This document shows, piece after piece, positions 1 through 8,707 of a stretch of 64,000 bases of DNA; the stretch's first letter is position 1; every line of letters starts with the position of its first letter. The notes under the pieces were generated by a model, which was given only the letters and a program-made list of their open reading frames with translations, had not been told where the DNA came from and made no database searches. The DNA comes from Mycobacterium avium subsp. avium (GTDB lineage Bacteria > Actinomycetota > Actinomycetes > Mycobacteriales > Mycobacteriaceae), in NCBI RefSeq assembly GCF_009741445.1, contig NZ_CP046507.1, positions 682,001 to 746,000 of the forward strand, read 5' to 3'. The position numbers were made by a program, and so were the translations under genes.

Positions 1-40
1 CGTCCTCGGAAAGCACCTGCACCGGCTCGTCGCTACCCAC
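1..40 (-). CDS. Possible 5' end of a gene running out of the window
   Basis: On the minus strand a GTG at 38-40 opens a frame of 13 codons reading V-G-S-D-E-P-V-Q-V-L-S-E-D, with no stop before the window edge. An in-frame GTG farther upstream would add a few residues. The start of the peptide resembles the opening of dehydrogenase E1-alpha chains, but 13 residues cannot establish that. It would lie downstream of fprA on the same strand. Treat it as a hint only. Confidence 0.25.
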   Translation of the reverse strand, partial: MGSDEPVQVLSED

Positions 41-111
41 GCCCTCAAAGCTACGGAGAATCACCGCGAATCAGTAGAGCCGTTCGTCCTCTCGGCGGCG
101 ACGACGGCCGC

Positions 112-1479
112 TCAGCCGTGGCTGACCCGCAGCAACTTGGCCAAACTGGGCAGCTTGACGCGGGGGCGCCCGCGCGCCTCGCCGGCCGCCCGCTCGTGCG
201 CGTCGATGAGCTCCCAATGCGCGGTGGTGACCAGCTTCGGCTGACGTGACGCCAGCCAGTCGGCCAGCCGGTCGGCGTGGTCGTCCGGAAAGTCGGCCAG
301 CCCGTCCGGGCCGGCGTTGGCCAGGTCGGCGAGCAGCGTGTCCACGGTGTCCTGGGAGTCCTTCTTATTGGTGCCGATGACGCCGGTCGGCCCGCGCTTG
401 ATCCACCCCACCACGTACTCGTTGCGGCTGCCCTCGACCCGGCCGCCGGTGTTGGGGATGGTCGCCGTCTTCTCGTCGAACGGCAGCCCGGGGGTGGGCA
501 CGCCGCGGTAGCCGACCGAGCGCACCACCAGTTGGACCGGCGGTTCCTCGCGCTCGCCGGTGTCGCGGGCCGACACCCGCCCGGTCTCGTCGGTGACCAA
601 CTCGTTGCGGCCCAGCACGATGCTTTCCACCCGGCCGTCGCCCTTGATCTCGATCGGCGAGGTCATGAACCGCAGCACGATCCGGCGGTGCCCGGGACGC
701 GGCGAGCGTTTCGCGTAATCGCGCAGCACGCTGATGTTCTGCTTGGCCGTCTTGCCGGCCGCGGCCACGTCCTCGTCGGTCACGCCCTCCAGCTGGGCCG
801 GGTCGACGATCACGTCGACGTTGTCCAGCTCGCCGAGCTCACGCAGCTCGAGCGTGGTGAAGGCGGTCTGCAGCGGCCCGCGCCGGCCGATCACCACCAC
901 CTCGTCGACCCCGCACGGCCGCAGCGACTCCAGCGCGTGGTCGGCGATGTCGGTCAGGCCCAGCACGTCGGGGTCGGTGACCAGGATGCGGGCGACGTCG
1001 AGTGCGACGTTGCCGTTGCCGACGACCACCGCCCGCGAACCGGACAGGTCGGGGGTGGCCTCCTCGAAGTTGGGGTGCGCGTTGTACCAGCCCACGAAAT
1101 CGACGGCGGCGATGCTGCCCGGCAGGTCCTCGCCGGGGATGTTCAGCGCCCGGTCGGACTGCGCCCCGACGGCGTAGATGACCGCGTCGTAGCGCTCGGC
1201 GAGCTCGCTGGCCTGCACGTGTTCGCCGACCGAGACGTTGCCGAAGAAACGGAAGCGGGGATCGGCGGCCGTCTTCTCGAACTGCTTGCTGATCGACTTG
1301 ATCTTGGGATGATCGGGCGCCACCCCGGAGCGCACCAGCCCCCACGGGGTGGGCAGCATTTCGAGCATGTCGACGGCGATGTCGGGGTGCTCGGACCCGT
1401 CGGCCGCCTTCAGCAGCGAGGCCGCGGCGAAGAAGCCGGACGGTCCGGAGCCGACGATTGCAACGTGGTATGGGCGCAT
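112..1479 (-). CDS. fprA: NADPH-ferredoxin reductase FprA
   Basis: Soluble flavoprotein of 455 residues that passes electrons from NADPH to ferredoxins, which feed P450s and other oxygenases; it is related to adrenodoxin reductase. The N-terminus carries the FAD-binding loop GSGPSGFFAA, a second dinucleotide site VVVGNGNVALDVAR lies near residue 165, and the C-terminal GWIKRGPTGVIGTNKKD stretch is typical of the family. The ATG at 1477-1479 is chosen because the frame then opens MRPYHVAIVGSG, as in M. tuberculosis FprA (456 residues); an upstream in-frame start at 1542 would add 21 residues with no family match. It is divergent from prfB, and the 172-bp gap must hold both promoters. Confidence 0.95.
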   Translation of the reverse strand: MRPYHVAIVGSGPSGFFAAASLLKAADGSEHPDIAVDMLEMLPTPWGLVRSGVAPDHPKIKSISKQFEKTAADPRFRFFGNVSVGEHVQASELAERYDAVIYAVGAQSDRALNIPGEDLPGSIAAVDFVGWYNAHPNFEEATPDLSGSRAVVVGNGNVALDVARILVTDPDVLGLTDIADHALESLRPCGVDEVVVIGRRGPLQTAFTTLELRELGELDNVDVIVDPAQLEGVTDEDVAAAGKTAKQNISVLRDYAKRSPRPGHRRIVLRFMTSPIEIKGDGRVESIVLGRNELVTDETGRVSARDTGEREEPPVQLVVRSVGYRGVPTPGLPFDEKTATIPNTGGRVEGSRNEYVVGWIKRGPTGVIGTNKKDSQDTVDTLLADLANAGPDGLADFPDDHADRLADWLASRQPKLVTTAHWELIDAHERAAGEARGRPRVKLPSLAKLLRVSHG

Positions 1480-1651
1480 TCTCGACCTTCTATTCGGGCC
1501 CGGTTCGCGCGCCGGGGGCTGCCAGGATTGGCGGGCGCGCAACGCGGGCGCACATGATCGTGACTCGACTCTAAACGCATGACCGCTGGTCGTGACCTCA
1601 GCACTCGCCGGTGGCGGGGCCGCTTGGCGGTCCCCGGTAACGTTGTCGGCT

Positions 1652-2764
1652 GTGGAACCCGACCGTCAAGCCGACATCGCCGCCCTCGACTCCACCCTTA
1701 CCACGGTGGAGCGGGTGCTCGATGTGGACGGTCTGCGCGCCCGCATCGAGAAGCTCGAGCACGAGGCGTCCGATCCGCAGCTGTGGGATGACCAGGCCCG
1801 CGCCCAGCGGGTGACCAGCGAGTTGTCCCACGCCCAGGGCGAGCTGCGCCGCATCGAGGAGCTGCGCGCGCGGTTGGACGATCTGCCGGTGCTCTACGAG
1901 CTGGCCGCGGAGGAGGGCGAGGGCGCCGCCGAGGCGCTGGCGGAGGCCGACGCCGAGCTCAAGGCGCTGCGGGCCGACATCGAGGCCACCGAGGTGCGCA
2001 CCCTGCTGTCGGGCGAGTACGACGAGCGCGAGGCGCTGGTCACCATCCGGTCCGGCGCGGGCGGGGTGGACGCCGCCGACTGGGCCGAGATGCTGATGCG
2101 CATGTACATCCGGTGGGCCGAGCAGCACAAGTATCCCGTCGAGGTGTTCGACACGTCCTACGCCGAAGAGGCCGGCATCAAGAGCGCGACGTTCGCCGTG
2201 CACGCCCCGTTCGCCTACGGCACGCTGTCGGTGGAGCAGGGCACGCACCGGCTGGTGCGCATCAGCCCGTTCGACAACCAGAGCCGGCGTCAGACGTCGT
2301 TCGCCGAAGTCGAGGTGCTGCCGGTGGTGGAGACCACCGACCACATCGACATCCCGGAAGGCGATGTGCGCGTTGACGTTTACCGCTCCAGCGGGCCGGG
2401 CGGCCAATCGGTGAACACCACCGACTCCGCGGTACGTTTAACGCACATCCCAACGGGTATCGTCGTGACTTGCCAGAACGAAAAATCGCAGTTGCAGAAC
2501 AAGATCTCGGCGATGCGGGTGCTTCAGGCAAAGTTGTTGGAGCGCAAGCGATCCGAAGAACGCGCTGAGCTGGACGCGTTAAAAGGCGAGGGTGGCAGTT
2601 CGTGGGGCAACCAGATGCGCTCCTACGTGCTGCACCCCTATCAGATGGTCAAGGATCTGCGAACCGAGTACGAGGTTGGCAATCCCGCGGCCGTCCTGGA
2701 CGGAGACATCGACGGCTTCCTGGAAGCGGGAATCCGTTGGCGCAACAGAAAAGATGACGGATAA
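1652..2764 (+). CDS. prfB: Peptide chain release factor 2
   Basis: Release factor that reads UGA and UAA and triggers peptide release on the ribosome. The 370-residue product has an N-terminal coiled coil, the SPF tripeptide of RF2 codon recognition (in [11 protein letters not shown]), and the catalytic GGQ loop in [20 protein letters not shown] at 1652 is chosen because the protein then begins [16 protein letters not shown], matching the mycobacterial protein. The frame has no internal UGA near codon 25, so the +1 autoregulatory frameshift of many bacterial prfB genes is absent. The gene overlaps the start of the MscS gene, so the two are probably cotranscribed and translationally coupled. 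Confidence 0.95.
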   Translation: MEPDRQADIAALDSTLTTVERVLDVDGLRARIEKLEHEASDPQLWDDQARAQRVTSELSHAQGELRRIEELRARLDDLPVLYELAAEEGEGAAEALAEADAELKALRADIEATEVRTLLSGEYDEREALVTIRSGAGGVDAADWAEMLMRMYIRWAEQHKYPVEVFDTSYAEEAGIKSATFAVHAPFAYGTLSVEQGTHRLVRISPFDNQSRRQTSFAEVEVLPVVETTDHIDIPEGDVRVDVYRSSGPGGQSVNTTDSAVRLTHIPTGIVVTCQNEKSQLQNKISAMRVLQAKLLERKRSEERAELDALKGEGGSSWGNQMRSYVLHPYQMVKDLRTEYEVGNPAAVLDGDIDGFLEAGIRWRNRKDDG

Positions 2765-3761
2765 CACAAGCGTTCTCGCCGGAGCCATGACGACAGCGGC
2801 GCACCGCTGGCATGACTTCTGGCGGGGGGAACTCGGTGAGTGGATCATCACCAGGGGTCTGCGGATCGTCATGGTGCTGATCGCGGCCGTGCTGGCGGCC
2901 CGGTTCGTCAACTGGGTGGCCCTGCAGGTGAGCCGCCAGCTCACCACCGGCTTCGTCGAGAGCGACGCGCTGGTGCGCTCGGAAGCCTCCAAGCACCGTC
3001 AGGCCGTGGCGTCGGTGATCTCCTGGGTGTCGGTCGTGATCATCGGCATCTGGGTGATGCTGCAGATCGCCAGCATCCTGCAGTTCTCGGTGGGCGGGCT
3101 GGTCGCGCCGGCAACCGTGGTCGGTGCCGCGCTGGGTTTCGGCGCCCAGCAGTTGGTGAAGGATCTGTTGTCCGGCTTCTTCATCCTCGCCGAGCGGCAG
3201 TACGGCTTCGGGGACCTGGTCACCCTGACCGTCGTCGCCGCCACCGAGGCCAGCGGCACCGTCGAGAACGTGACATTGCGGGTCACCCGGCTGCGATCCC
3301 CGGACGGCGAGGTGCTGACCATCCCCAACGGGCAGATCGTCAAGGTGGTCAACCTGTCCAAGGACTGGGCGCGCGCGGTGGTGGACATCCCGGTGTCGAC
3401 CACCGCCGACCTGAACCGGGTGAACGAGGTGCTGCACCAGGAATGCGACCGCGCGATGGACAACCCGGTGCTGGGCCAGCTGCTGTTGGACTCGCCGACG
3501 GTGATGGGTGTGGAAAGCATCGAGGTCGACACCGTCACCCTGCGGTTGGTGGCGCGCACGTTGCCCGGTAAGCAGTTCGAGGTGGGCCGGCAGCTGCGCG
3601 TGCTGGTGATTCGGGCGCTGGCCCGTGCCGGCATCGTCACCGCGGCCGACGCGCGGGTGGGGCTGGTGGAAGACGCCAGCGTGCCGGCCGCCCAGGCCGC
3701 CGAACAGCAATCCGACGATGACGTCCAAGGTGCGGTGCAGAAGCGTTGGAGTTCACCCTGA
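2754..3761 (+). CDS. MscS-family mechanosensitive ion channel (Rv3104c-like)
   Basis: Membrane protein of 335 residues. It has hydrophobic helices near residues 35-55, 85-110 and 115-140; the last is the glycine/alanine-rich pore helix ([21 protein letters not shown]) that defines MscS channels. A beta-domain follows ([20 protein letters not shown], then TIPNGQI). Such channels release solutes on hypo-osmotic shock. The ATG at 2754 overlaps the end of prfB by 11 bases in another frame. Its own 3' end overlaps the next gene by 16 bases. The C-terminal 30 residues are low in hydrophobicity and have no assigned role. Confidence 0.85.
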   Translation: MTDNTSVLAGAMTTAAHRWHDFWRGELGEWIITRGLRIVMVLIAAVLAARFVNWVALQVSRQLTTGFVESDALVRSEASKHRQAVASVISWVSVVIIGIWVMLQIASILQFSVGGLVAPATVVGAALGFGAQQLVKDLLSGFFILAERQYGFGDLVTLTVVAATEASGTVENVTLRVTRLRSPDGEVLTIPNGQIVKVVNLSKDWARAVVDIPVSTTADLNRVNEVLHQECDRAMDNPVLGQLLLDSPTVMGVESIEVDTVTLRLVARTLPGKQFEVGRQLRVLVIRALARAGIVTAADARVGLVEDASVPAAQAAEQQSDDDVQGAVQKRWSSP

Positions 3762-4246
3762 ACATCCTGGAAAAGCGCGGCAGCGACGATGACACGGAGG
3801 CCGAACACCGCTGGCCGCAGTACGTCTTCGGCGGGCGGATGCGCACCTCGACGTTCGTCCTGATCGTCGCCTTCCTGCTGGTGTGGTGGGTCTACGACAC
3901 CTACCGCCCGGAACCGGCGCCCAAGCCGCCGGCCCAGCAGGTGGTGCCGCCGGGCTTCGTGCCCGACCCCAACTACACCTGGGTGCCGCGCAGCCGGCTG
4001 CAGCAGCCGCCGGCCACCGTCACCTACACGCCGACCCCGACCAGCACGCCGACACCACCGCCCCCGCCACCGCCGGTGACGACCACCACAACGACGACAA
4101 CGACGCCGCCGTTCCAGTTGCCGAAGCTGCCGTGCATCCTTCCGGCGCCGTTCTGCCCGCCCAGTACCACGCCGTCCACGCCCGCTCCGGAGCAACCTCA
4201 GCCAGGGCCGGGTCCCACGCCGACGTCGCCACCACCGGCCAGTTGA
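3746..4246 (+). CDS. Proline-rich single-pass membrane protein (Rv3103c-like)
   Basis: Unknown function. The frame opens at TTG 3746, inside the end of the MscS gene, and reads [12 protein letters not shown] charged N-terminal segment is followed by one transmembrane helix around residues 36-50 ([17 protein letters not shown]). The remaining ~110 residues are an extracytoplasmic tail rich in Pro, Thr and Ser, including a long threonine run. The product is 166 residues. It lies in the same place as Rv3103c in M. tuberculosis, just before ftsE, so a cell-envelope or division-linked role is possible but unproven. The short gap to ftsE suggests one transcript. Confidence 0.75.
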   Translation: MEFTLNILEKRGSDDDTEAEHRWPQYVFGGRMRTSTFVLIVAFLLVWWVYDTYRPEPAPKPPAQQVVPPGFVPDPNYTWVPRSRLQQPPATVTYTPTPTSTPTPPPPPPPVTTTTTTTTTPPFQLPKLPCILPAPFCPPSTTPSTPAPEQPQPGPGPTPTSPPPAS

Positions 4247-4290
4247 CTTTCGCTTGCCAGCGAAATTCACCGCTACACTGGCGTGCCGTG

Positions 4291-4980
4291 ATGATCACCC
4301 TGGACCACGTCACCAAGAAATACAAAGCGTCGGCGCGCCCGGCGCTGGAGGACGTCAACGTCAAGATCGACAAGGGTGAATTCGTCTTCCTGATCGGCCC
4401 GTCGGGTTCGGGTAAGTCGACGTTCATGCGACTGCTGCTCGGCGAGGAGAACCCGACCACCGGCGACATCCGGGTATCGAAATTCCACGTCAACAAGCTG
4501 CGCGGCCGCCACATTCCGAAGCTGCGCCAGGTGATCGGCACCGTGTTCCAGGACTTCCGGCTGCTGCAGCAAAAGACCGTGTACGAGAACGTCGCGTTCG
4601 CGCTGGAAGTGATCGGCAAACGCACCGACGCGATCAACCGGGTGGTGCCCGAGGTGCTCGAGACCGTCGGCCTGTCCGGCAAGGCCAATCGGCTGCCCCA
4701 CGAGCTGTCCGGTGGCGAGCAGCAGCGGGTCGCGATCGCCCGCGCGTTCGTCAACCGGCCGCTGGTGCTGCTGGCCGACGAGCCGACCGGCAACCTCGAC
4801 CCCGACACCAGTAAGGACATCATGGATTTGTTGGAGCGGATCAACCGCACCGGGACGACGGTGCTGATGGCGACGCACGACCATCACATCGTCGACTCGA
4901 TGCGCCAGCGCGTCGTCGAGCTGTCGTTGGGCAGGCTGGTTCGCGACGAGCAGCGCGGCATCTACGGGATGGACCGGTAA
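4291..4980 (+). CDS. ftsE: Cell division ATP-binding protein FtsE
   Basis: ATPase of the FtsEX complex, which couples cytoplasmic ATP hydrolysis to activation of peptidoglycan hydrolases (RipC in mycobacteria) at the septum. The 229-residue product has Walker [10 protein letters not shown] at 36-44, the ABC signature [14 protein letters not shown] and Walker [14 protein letters not shown], and begins [12 protein letters not shown]. The ATG at 4291 gives the same length as the M. tuberculosis protein; a GTG one codon earlier is an alternative. Its stop codon directly abuts the GTG of ftsX, which indicates coupled translation. Confidence 0.96.
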   Translation: MITLDHVTKKYKASARPALEDVNVKIDKGEFVFLIGPSGSGKSTFMRLLLGEENPTTGDIRVSKFHVNKLRGRHIPKLRQVIGTVFQDFRLLQQKTVYENVAFALEVIGKRTDAINRVVPEVLETVGLSGKANRLPHELSGGEQQRVAIARAFVNRPLVLLADEPTGNLDPDTSKDIMDLLERINRTGTTVLMATHDHHIVDSMRQRVVELSLGRLVRDEQRGIYGMDR

Positions 4981-5874
4981 GTGCGCTTCGGCTTCCTGCT
5001 CAATGAGGTCCTGACCGGGCTTCGCCGCAACGTCACCATGACGGCCGCGATGATCCTGACGACGGCGATCTCGATCGGCCTGTTCGGCGGCGGCCTGCTG
5101 GTGGTCCGGTTGGCCGACAATTCCCGGGAGATCTACCTCGACCGCGTCGAGACGCAGGTGTTCCTGACCGACGACATCTCCGCCAACGACGCGACCTGTG
5201 GATCCGCGCCGTGTAAGGCGTTGCGGGACAAGATCGATGCCCGTCAAGACGTCAAATCGGTGCGGTTCGTCAACCGGCAGGACGCCTACAACGACGCCAT
5301 CAAGAAGTTCCCGGAGTTCAAGGACGTCGCCGGCAAGGACTCGTTTCCGGCGTCGTTCATCGTCAAACTGAACAACCCCGAGCAGCACGCGGAATTCGAC
5401 GCCGCGATGCAGGGCCAGCCCGGGGTGCGCAGCCTGCTCAACGAGAAGGATCTGATCGACCGGCTGTTCGCGGTGCTGGACGGGCTGCGTAACGCCGCGT
5501 TCGCGGTCGCGCTGGTGCAGGCCGTCGGCGCGATCCTGCTCATTGCCAACATGGTCCAGGTCGCGGCGCACACCCGGCGCACCGAGATCGGGATCATGCG
5601 GCTGGTCGGCGCGAGCCGCTGGTACACCCAGCTGCCGTTCCTGGTGGAGGCGATGCTGGCCGCGGCCATCGGTGTGGCCATCGCGGTGGTCGGCTTGATT
5701 CTGGTGCGGGCCTGGTTCCTGGACAACGCGCTGAGCCAGTTCTACCAAGCACATTTGATCGCCAAGGTCGACTATGCCGACATCCTCTACATCTCGCCGT
5801 GGCTGTTCGTGCTCGGCGTGTCGATCGCCGGCCTGACCGCCTACGCCACCCTGCGCCTCTACATCCGGCGGTAG
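4981..5874 (+). CDS. ftsX: Cell division membrane protein FtsX
   Basis: Membrane partner of FtsE. The 297-residue protein has a first transmembrane helix at about residues 22-42, a large extracytoplasmic domain (about 45-170) containing two cysteines in [13 protein letters not shown], and three C-terminal membrane helices typical of the FtsX/MacB permease fold. The extracytoplasmic loop is the part that contacts septal hydrolases in M. tuberculosis. The GTG start follows the ftsE stop without a gap. The length equals that of the M. tuberculosis protein. Confidence 0.95.
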   Translation: MRFGFLLNEVLTGLRRNVTMTAAMILTTAISIGLFGGGLLVVRLADNSREIYLDRVETQVFLTDDISANDATCGSAPCKALRDKIDARQDVKSVRFVNRQDAYNDAIKKFPEFKDVAGKDSFPASFIVKLNNPEQHAEFDAAMQGQPGVRSLLNEKDLIDRLFAVLDGLRNAAFAVALVQAVGAILLIANMVQVAAHTRRTEIGIMRLVGASRWYTQLPFLVEAMLAAAIGVAIAVVGLILVRAWFLDNALSQFYQAHLIAKVDYADILYISPWLFVLGVSIAGLTAYATLRLYIRR

Positions 5875-5876
5875 CT

Positions 5877-6386
5877 GTGGCCAAGGGTTCCGGCCGGGCC
5901 AAAGCGGCGGGCGGCAAAGGTGGCAGCAAACAGATCATTGCCACCAATCGCAAAGCGCGGCACAACTATTCGATCATCGAAACGTACGAGGCCGGGGTGG
6001 CGTTGCAAGGAACCGAGGTCAAAAGCCTGCGGGAGGGCCAAGCGTCGTTAGCTGACGCGTTCGCAACGATCGACGACGGTGAAGTCTGGTTGCGCAACTT
6101 GTACATCCCGGAGTATCAACACGGTAGCTGGACCAATCACGACCCACGCCGGAACCGAAAGTTGTTGTTACATAGGCAACAAATCGACAGACTGGTCGGC
6201 AAGATCCGGGATGGTAACCTCGCCTTGATGCCGCTGTCGCTGTACTTCTCCGAGGGCAAAGTGAAGGTAGAGCTCGCTCTCGCGCGCGGCAAGAAGGCTT
6301 ACGACAAACGCCAGGACCTGGCCCAGCGCGACGCACAGCGCGAAGTCGTTCGTCAACTGGGACGCCGAACAAAGGGGATGATCTGA
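5877..6386 (+). CDS. smpB: SsrA-binding protein SmpB
   Basis: Small basic protein that binds tmRNA and carries it to stalled ribosomes. The 169-residue product has the family core: NRKARHNYSI, GVALQGTEVKSLR and HDPRRNRKLLLH, and a lysine/arginine-rich C-terminal tail (RTKGMI) that occupies the mRNA channel. The GTG at 5877 lies two bases after the ftsX stop, so the gene is the end of the ftsEX transcript. The extra lysine/glycine-rich N-terminus makes it slightly longer than the 160-residue M. tuberculosis protein. Its partner RNA ssrA is encoded 1.85 kb downstream. Confidence 0.96.
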   Translation: MAKGSGRAKAAGGKGGSKQIIATNRKARHNYSIIETYEAGVALQGTEVKSLREGQASLADAFATIDDGEVWLRNLYIPEYQHGSWTNHDPRRNRKLLLHRQQIDRLVGKIRDGNLALMPLSLYFSEGKVKVELALARGKKAYDKRQDLAQRDAQREVVRQLGRRTKGMI

Positions 6387-7225
6387 TCGGGGCCGCTTAC
6401 GCCCAGCTGTCGGCCGTCACGTACGGCGTCAGCGATTTCGTGGGCGGCGTCGCAGCTCGGCGGGTAGCCGCGCTGCGCGTGATGCTGGTCGCCTACCCGA
6501 TCGAGACGTTGCTGCTGGGCGCGCTGGCCATCTTCGTCGGCGGGCCCATTCATCCCGGTGCCCTGCTGTGGGGCGGCCTGTATGGCATCGGCATGGCGTT
6601 CGGCATGTGGGCGTTCTTCGCCGCGCTGGGATCCGGGCCGATCTCGGTGGTCTCACCGCTGGCGGCGGTGCTCAACGCCGCGGTGCCCGTCGCGGTCGGG
6701 ATGGCGTTGGGGGAGCGGCCGGGCCAGGCGGCCCTGGTGGGCGTCGTGCTGGCGCTGGCCGCGGTGATGCTGGTCAGCCGCGAGGCCCCCGCCGAGGGGA
6801 CGCCGTATCGGTTCACCCCAAAAGTGGCCTGGCTCACAGTAGTTGCGGGTTCGGCGATGGGCCTGAACCTGGTGTTCCTGCATCAGGCGCCGCACGCCTG
6901 CAAACTCTGGCCGCTGGTCTTCGCACGGGTGGCCGCCAGCCTGGTGGTGTTCGCGATGGCCGGAACGAGCCAGAACCTGAAGATGCCGCGCGGCCGGCCG
7001 TTGCGGTTGGCGGTGGCGGTGGCCGTGCTGGACATCTTCGCCAACATCACCATGCTGGCCGCGCTGCACACCTGGCTGCTGTCCTTGGCCAGCATCCTGA
7101 TCTCGTTGTATCCCGCCGCGACGGTGGTGTTGGCGATGGTGGTGCTGCGTGAGCGGGTGACCCGCTGGCAGGGCATCGGCATGGTGCTGGCCATGGGGTC
7201 GGTGGCGATGATCGCGTCGGCCTGA
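6383..7225 (+). CDS. EamA/DMT-superfamily membrane transporter
   Basis: Integral membrane protein with about ten hydrophobic segments and the two internal EamA repeats of the drug/metabolite transporter superfamily; the substrate cannot be read from the sequence. The usual family opening (IGAAYAQLSAVTYGVSDFVGG) lies upstream of the first conventional start, GTG 6440, and overlaps the end of smpB. No ATG, GTG or TTG exists in frame before it, only CTG at 6383 or ATC at 6386. I place the start at 6383 to keep the first membrane helix whole; 6440 is the conservative alternative. M. tuberculosis has no such gene directly after smpB. Confidence 0.75.
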   Translation: MIGAAYAQLSAVTYGVSDFVGGVAARRVAALRVMLVAYPIETLLLGALAIFVGGPIHPGALLWGGLYGIGMAFGMWAFFAALGSGPISVVSPLAAVLNAAVPVAVGMALGERPGQAALVGVVLALAAVMLVSREAPAEGTPYRFTPKVAWLTVVAGSAMGLNLVFLHQAPHACKLWPLVFARVAASLVVFAMAGTSQNLKMPRGRPLRLAVAVAVLDIFANITMLAALHTWLLSLASILISLYPAATVVLAMVVLRERVTRWQGIGMVLAMGSVAMIASA

Positions 7226-7300
7226 CGGTTGGTGTCGGTCTAACGCGTCGGCCCGACGGCCGGTGTCGGCGGCGAGTCCCGCGGCCTACGATCGGTGACC

Positions 7301-8145
7301 ATGGCCGATCGTCTCGTCACCAAGGTCGACAAGTCCGCCGTGCTGGCCGGCCTTTTCGCCGTCTGGGACGGCATCGATGCGCTTTGGCCGGCTTGTCCGA
7401 GACCCAATGGCGCGCGCCGAGTCCGCTGCCGGGCTGGGACGTCAAGGCCGTGGTGTCGCACATGATCGGCACCGAGTCCTTCCTCGCCGGCATCGCCGCA
7501 CCCGAACCCGACGTCGACGTCTCGGCGCTGGAGCATGTGCGCAACGACATCGGCGCGATGAACGAGTGCTGGGTGCGTCATCTGAGCGCGCACGCCGACG
7601 CCGACGTGCTGGAAAGTTTCCGCGCGATCACCGATGATCGGCGCGCGGCCTTGACGAGCATGTCCGACGAGGAGTGGGACGCGGTGACGATGACGCCCAC
7701 CGGCCCGGACAGCTACGGCCGGTTCATGCGGATCCGGGTGTTCGACTGCTGGATGCACGAGCAGGACATCCGCGTGGCGTTGGGGCGGCCGCCCTCGGAC
7801 GCGGATCTCGCCGGCCCGGCGGCGTCGCTGGCCGTCGACGAGATCGCCGCCACCATGGGTTACGTCGTGGGCAAGCTGGCCAAGGCCCCGCAGGGCGCCC
7901 GCGTGCAGTTCGAGCTCACCGGTCCGCTGGCCCGCGTTATCCGGGTCAGCGTCGACGGCCGCGCCACGGTGGTCGACGATTTCGCCGGCGAGCAGGCGAC
8001 CGCGACGATCCGGTGCGACGGGCTGCAGTTCACCCGGCTCGCCGGCGGGCGCCCGATGTGCCCCGCGCGCGACCAAACCGTCGAACTCGGCGGAGACAAA
8101 GGCCTGGCCAGCCATGTCGTGGCGCGCCTCAATTTCGTGATCTGA
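7301..8145 (+). pseudogene. Frameshifted maleylpyruvate-isomerase-family (mycothiol-dependent, TIGR03083-like) protein
   Basis: A good ATG at 7301 opens MADRLVTKVDKSAVLAGLF...DGIDAL, but the family continuation LAGLSETQWRAPSPLPGWDV lies in the next frame from 7384. One extra T in the CTTTGG tract at 7380-7385 would restore a single ~280-residue frame. The downstream part has the DinB-like metal site (VVSHMIGTESFLAG), the HEQDIR motif in FDCWMHEQDIRVALG, and a C-terminal SCP2-like half. Family members use mycothiol or act as metal-dependent isomerases or transferases. It could be a sequencing error, a true pseudogene, or be translated from the TTG at 7384 as a 253-residue fragment. Confidence 0.7.
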
Positions 8146-8234
8146 TCGCCGCCCGGCGGGGAACATAATGCCGTTGCCGCTGGTTGATAGGCATGTACCA
8201 TTGATAGTCCTGCCGAAAGTCGGCGGGGATGCGA

Positions 8235-8601
8235 GGGGCTGAAAGGTTTCGACTTCGCGCATCGAATCAAGGGAAGCGTGCCGGTGCAGGCAACTGACCA
8301 CCGTAAGCGTCGTTGCAAATAGATAAGCGCCGATTCACATCAGCGCGACTACGCTCTCGCTGCCTAAGCGACAGCTAGTCCGTCAGCCCGGGAACGCCCT
8401 CGACCCGGAGCCTGGCGTCAGCTAGAGGGATCCACCGATGAGTTCGGTCGCGGGACTCATCGGGACACCAACAGCGACTGGGATCGTCATCCTGGCTTGT
8501 TCGCGTGACCAGGAGATCCGAGTAGAGGCATAGCGAACTGCGCACGGAGAAGCCTTGAGGGAATGCCGTAGGACCCGGGTTCGATTCCCGGCAGCTCCAC
8601 T
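8235..8601 (+). ncRNA. ssrA: Transfer-messenger RNA (tmRNA)
   Basis: The 5' end GGGGCTG pairs with CAGCTCC at 8592-8598 to form the alanyl acceptor stem. The T-arm GGGTTCGATTCCC precedes it. The tag reading frame at 8329-8364 encodes ADSHQRDYALAA followed by TAA, the mycobacterial proteolysis tag. With SmpB the RNA rescues stalled ribosomes and tags nascent chains. A mobile element is integrated in its last 25 bases, and the chromosomally encoded CCA has been replaced by element sequence (ACTG follows the stem), so the CCA end must now be added enzymatically. Confidence 0.96.
8576..8600 (+). repeat. attL core (25-bp direct repeat)
   Basis: Starts CGGGTTCGATTCCCGG and ends GCAGCTCCAC. It is the T-arm and acceptor 3' strand of ssrA and is identical to 19501-19525. 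Bases before and after the core differ between the two copies, which fixes the repeat length at 25 bp. Confidence 0.92.
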
Positions 8602-8637
8602 GCTCTAACTGCACAAACAATAGTAAGTACAAAAGCA

Positions 8638-8707
8638 GTCAGCACCGCGTCAGCACGGGATGGCGCTATGATGCTGCGGCATGGCATTCATCCGCGCGCG
8701 TCAGCAC
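8638..8707 (+). promoter_or_regulatory. Cluster of GTCAGCAC octamers, candidate integrase arm sites (left arm)
   Basis: GTCAGCAC occurs at 8638-8645, 8649-8656 and 8700-8707, 38 to 107 bases inside the attL core and overlapping the integrase start. A further copy lies at 9816-9823. The same octamer occurs as an inverted pair near the right end (19401-19420). Short repeats flanking the core on both sides are what arm-type binding sites of a tyrosine integrase look like; binding is inferred. Confidence 0.5.

Noticed and set aside
277..1557. 426-residue open frame opposite fprA
   Set aside because: It is the complementary-strand shadow of fprA, a common artefact in GC-rich DNA; the product is His/Arg/Gly-rich and has no family pattern.
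1652..1760. Programmed +1 frameshift in prfB
   Set aside because: No in-frame UGA or slippery CUUUGA site near codon 25; the frame is continuous, as expected in actinobacteria.
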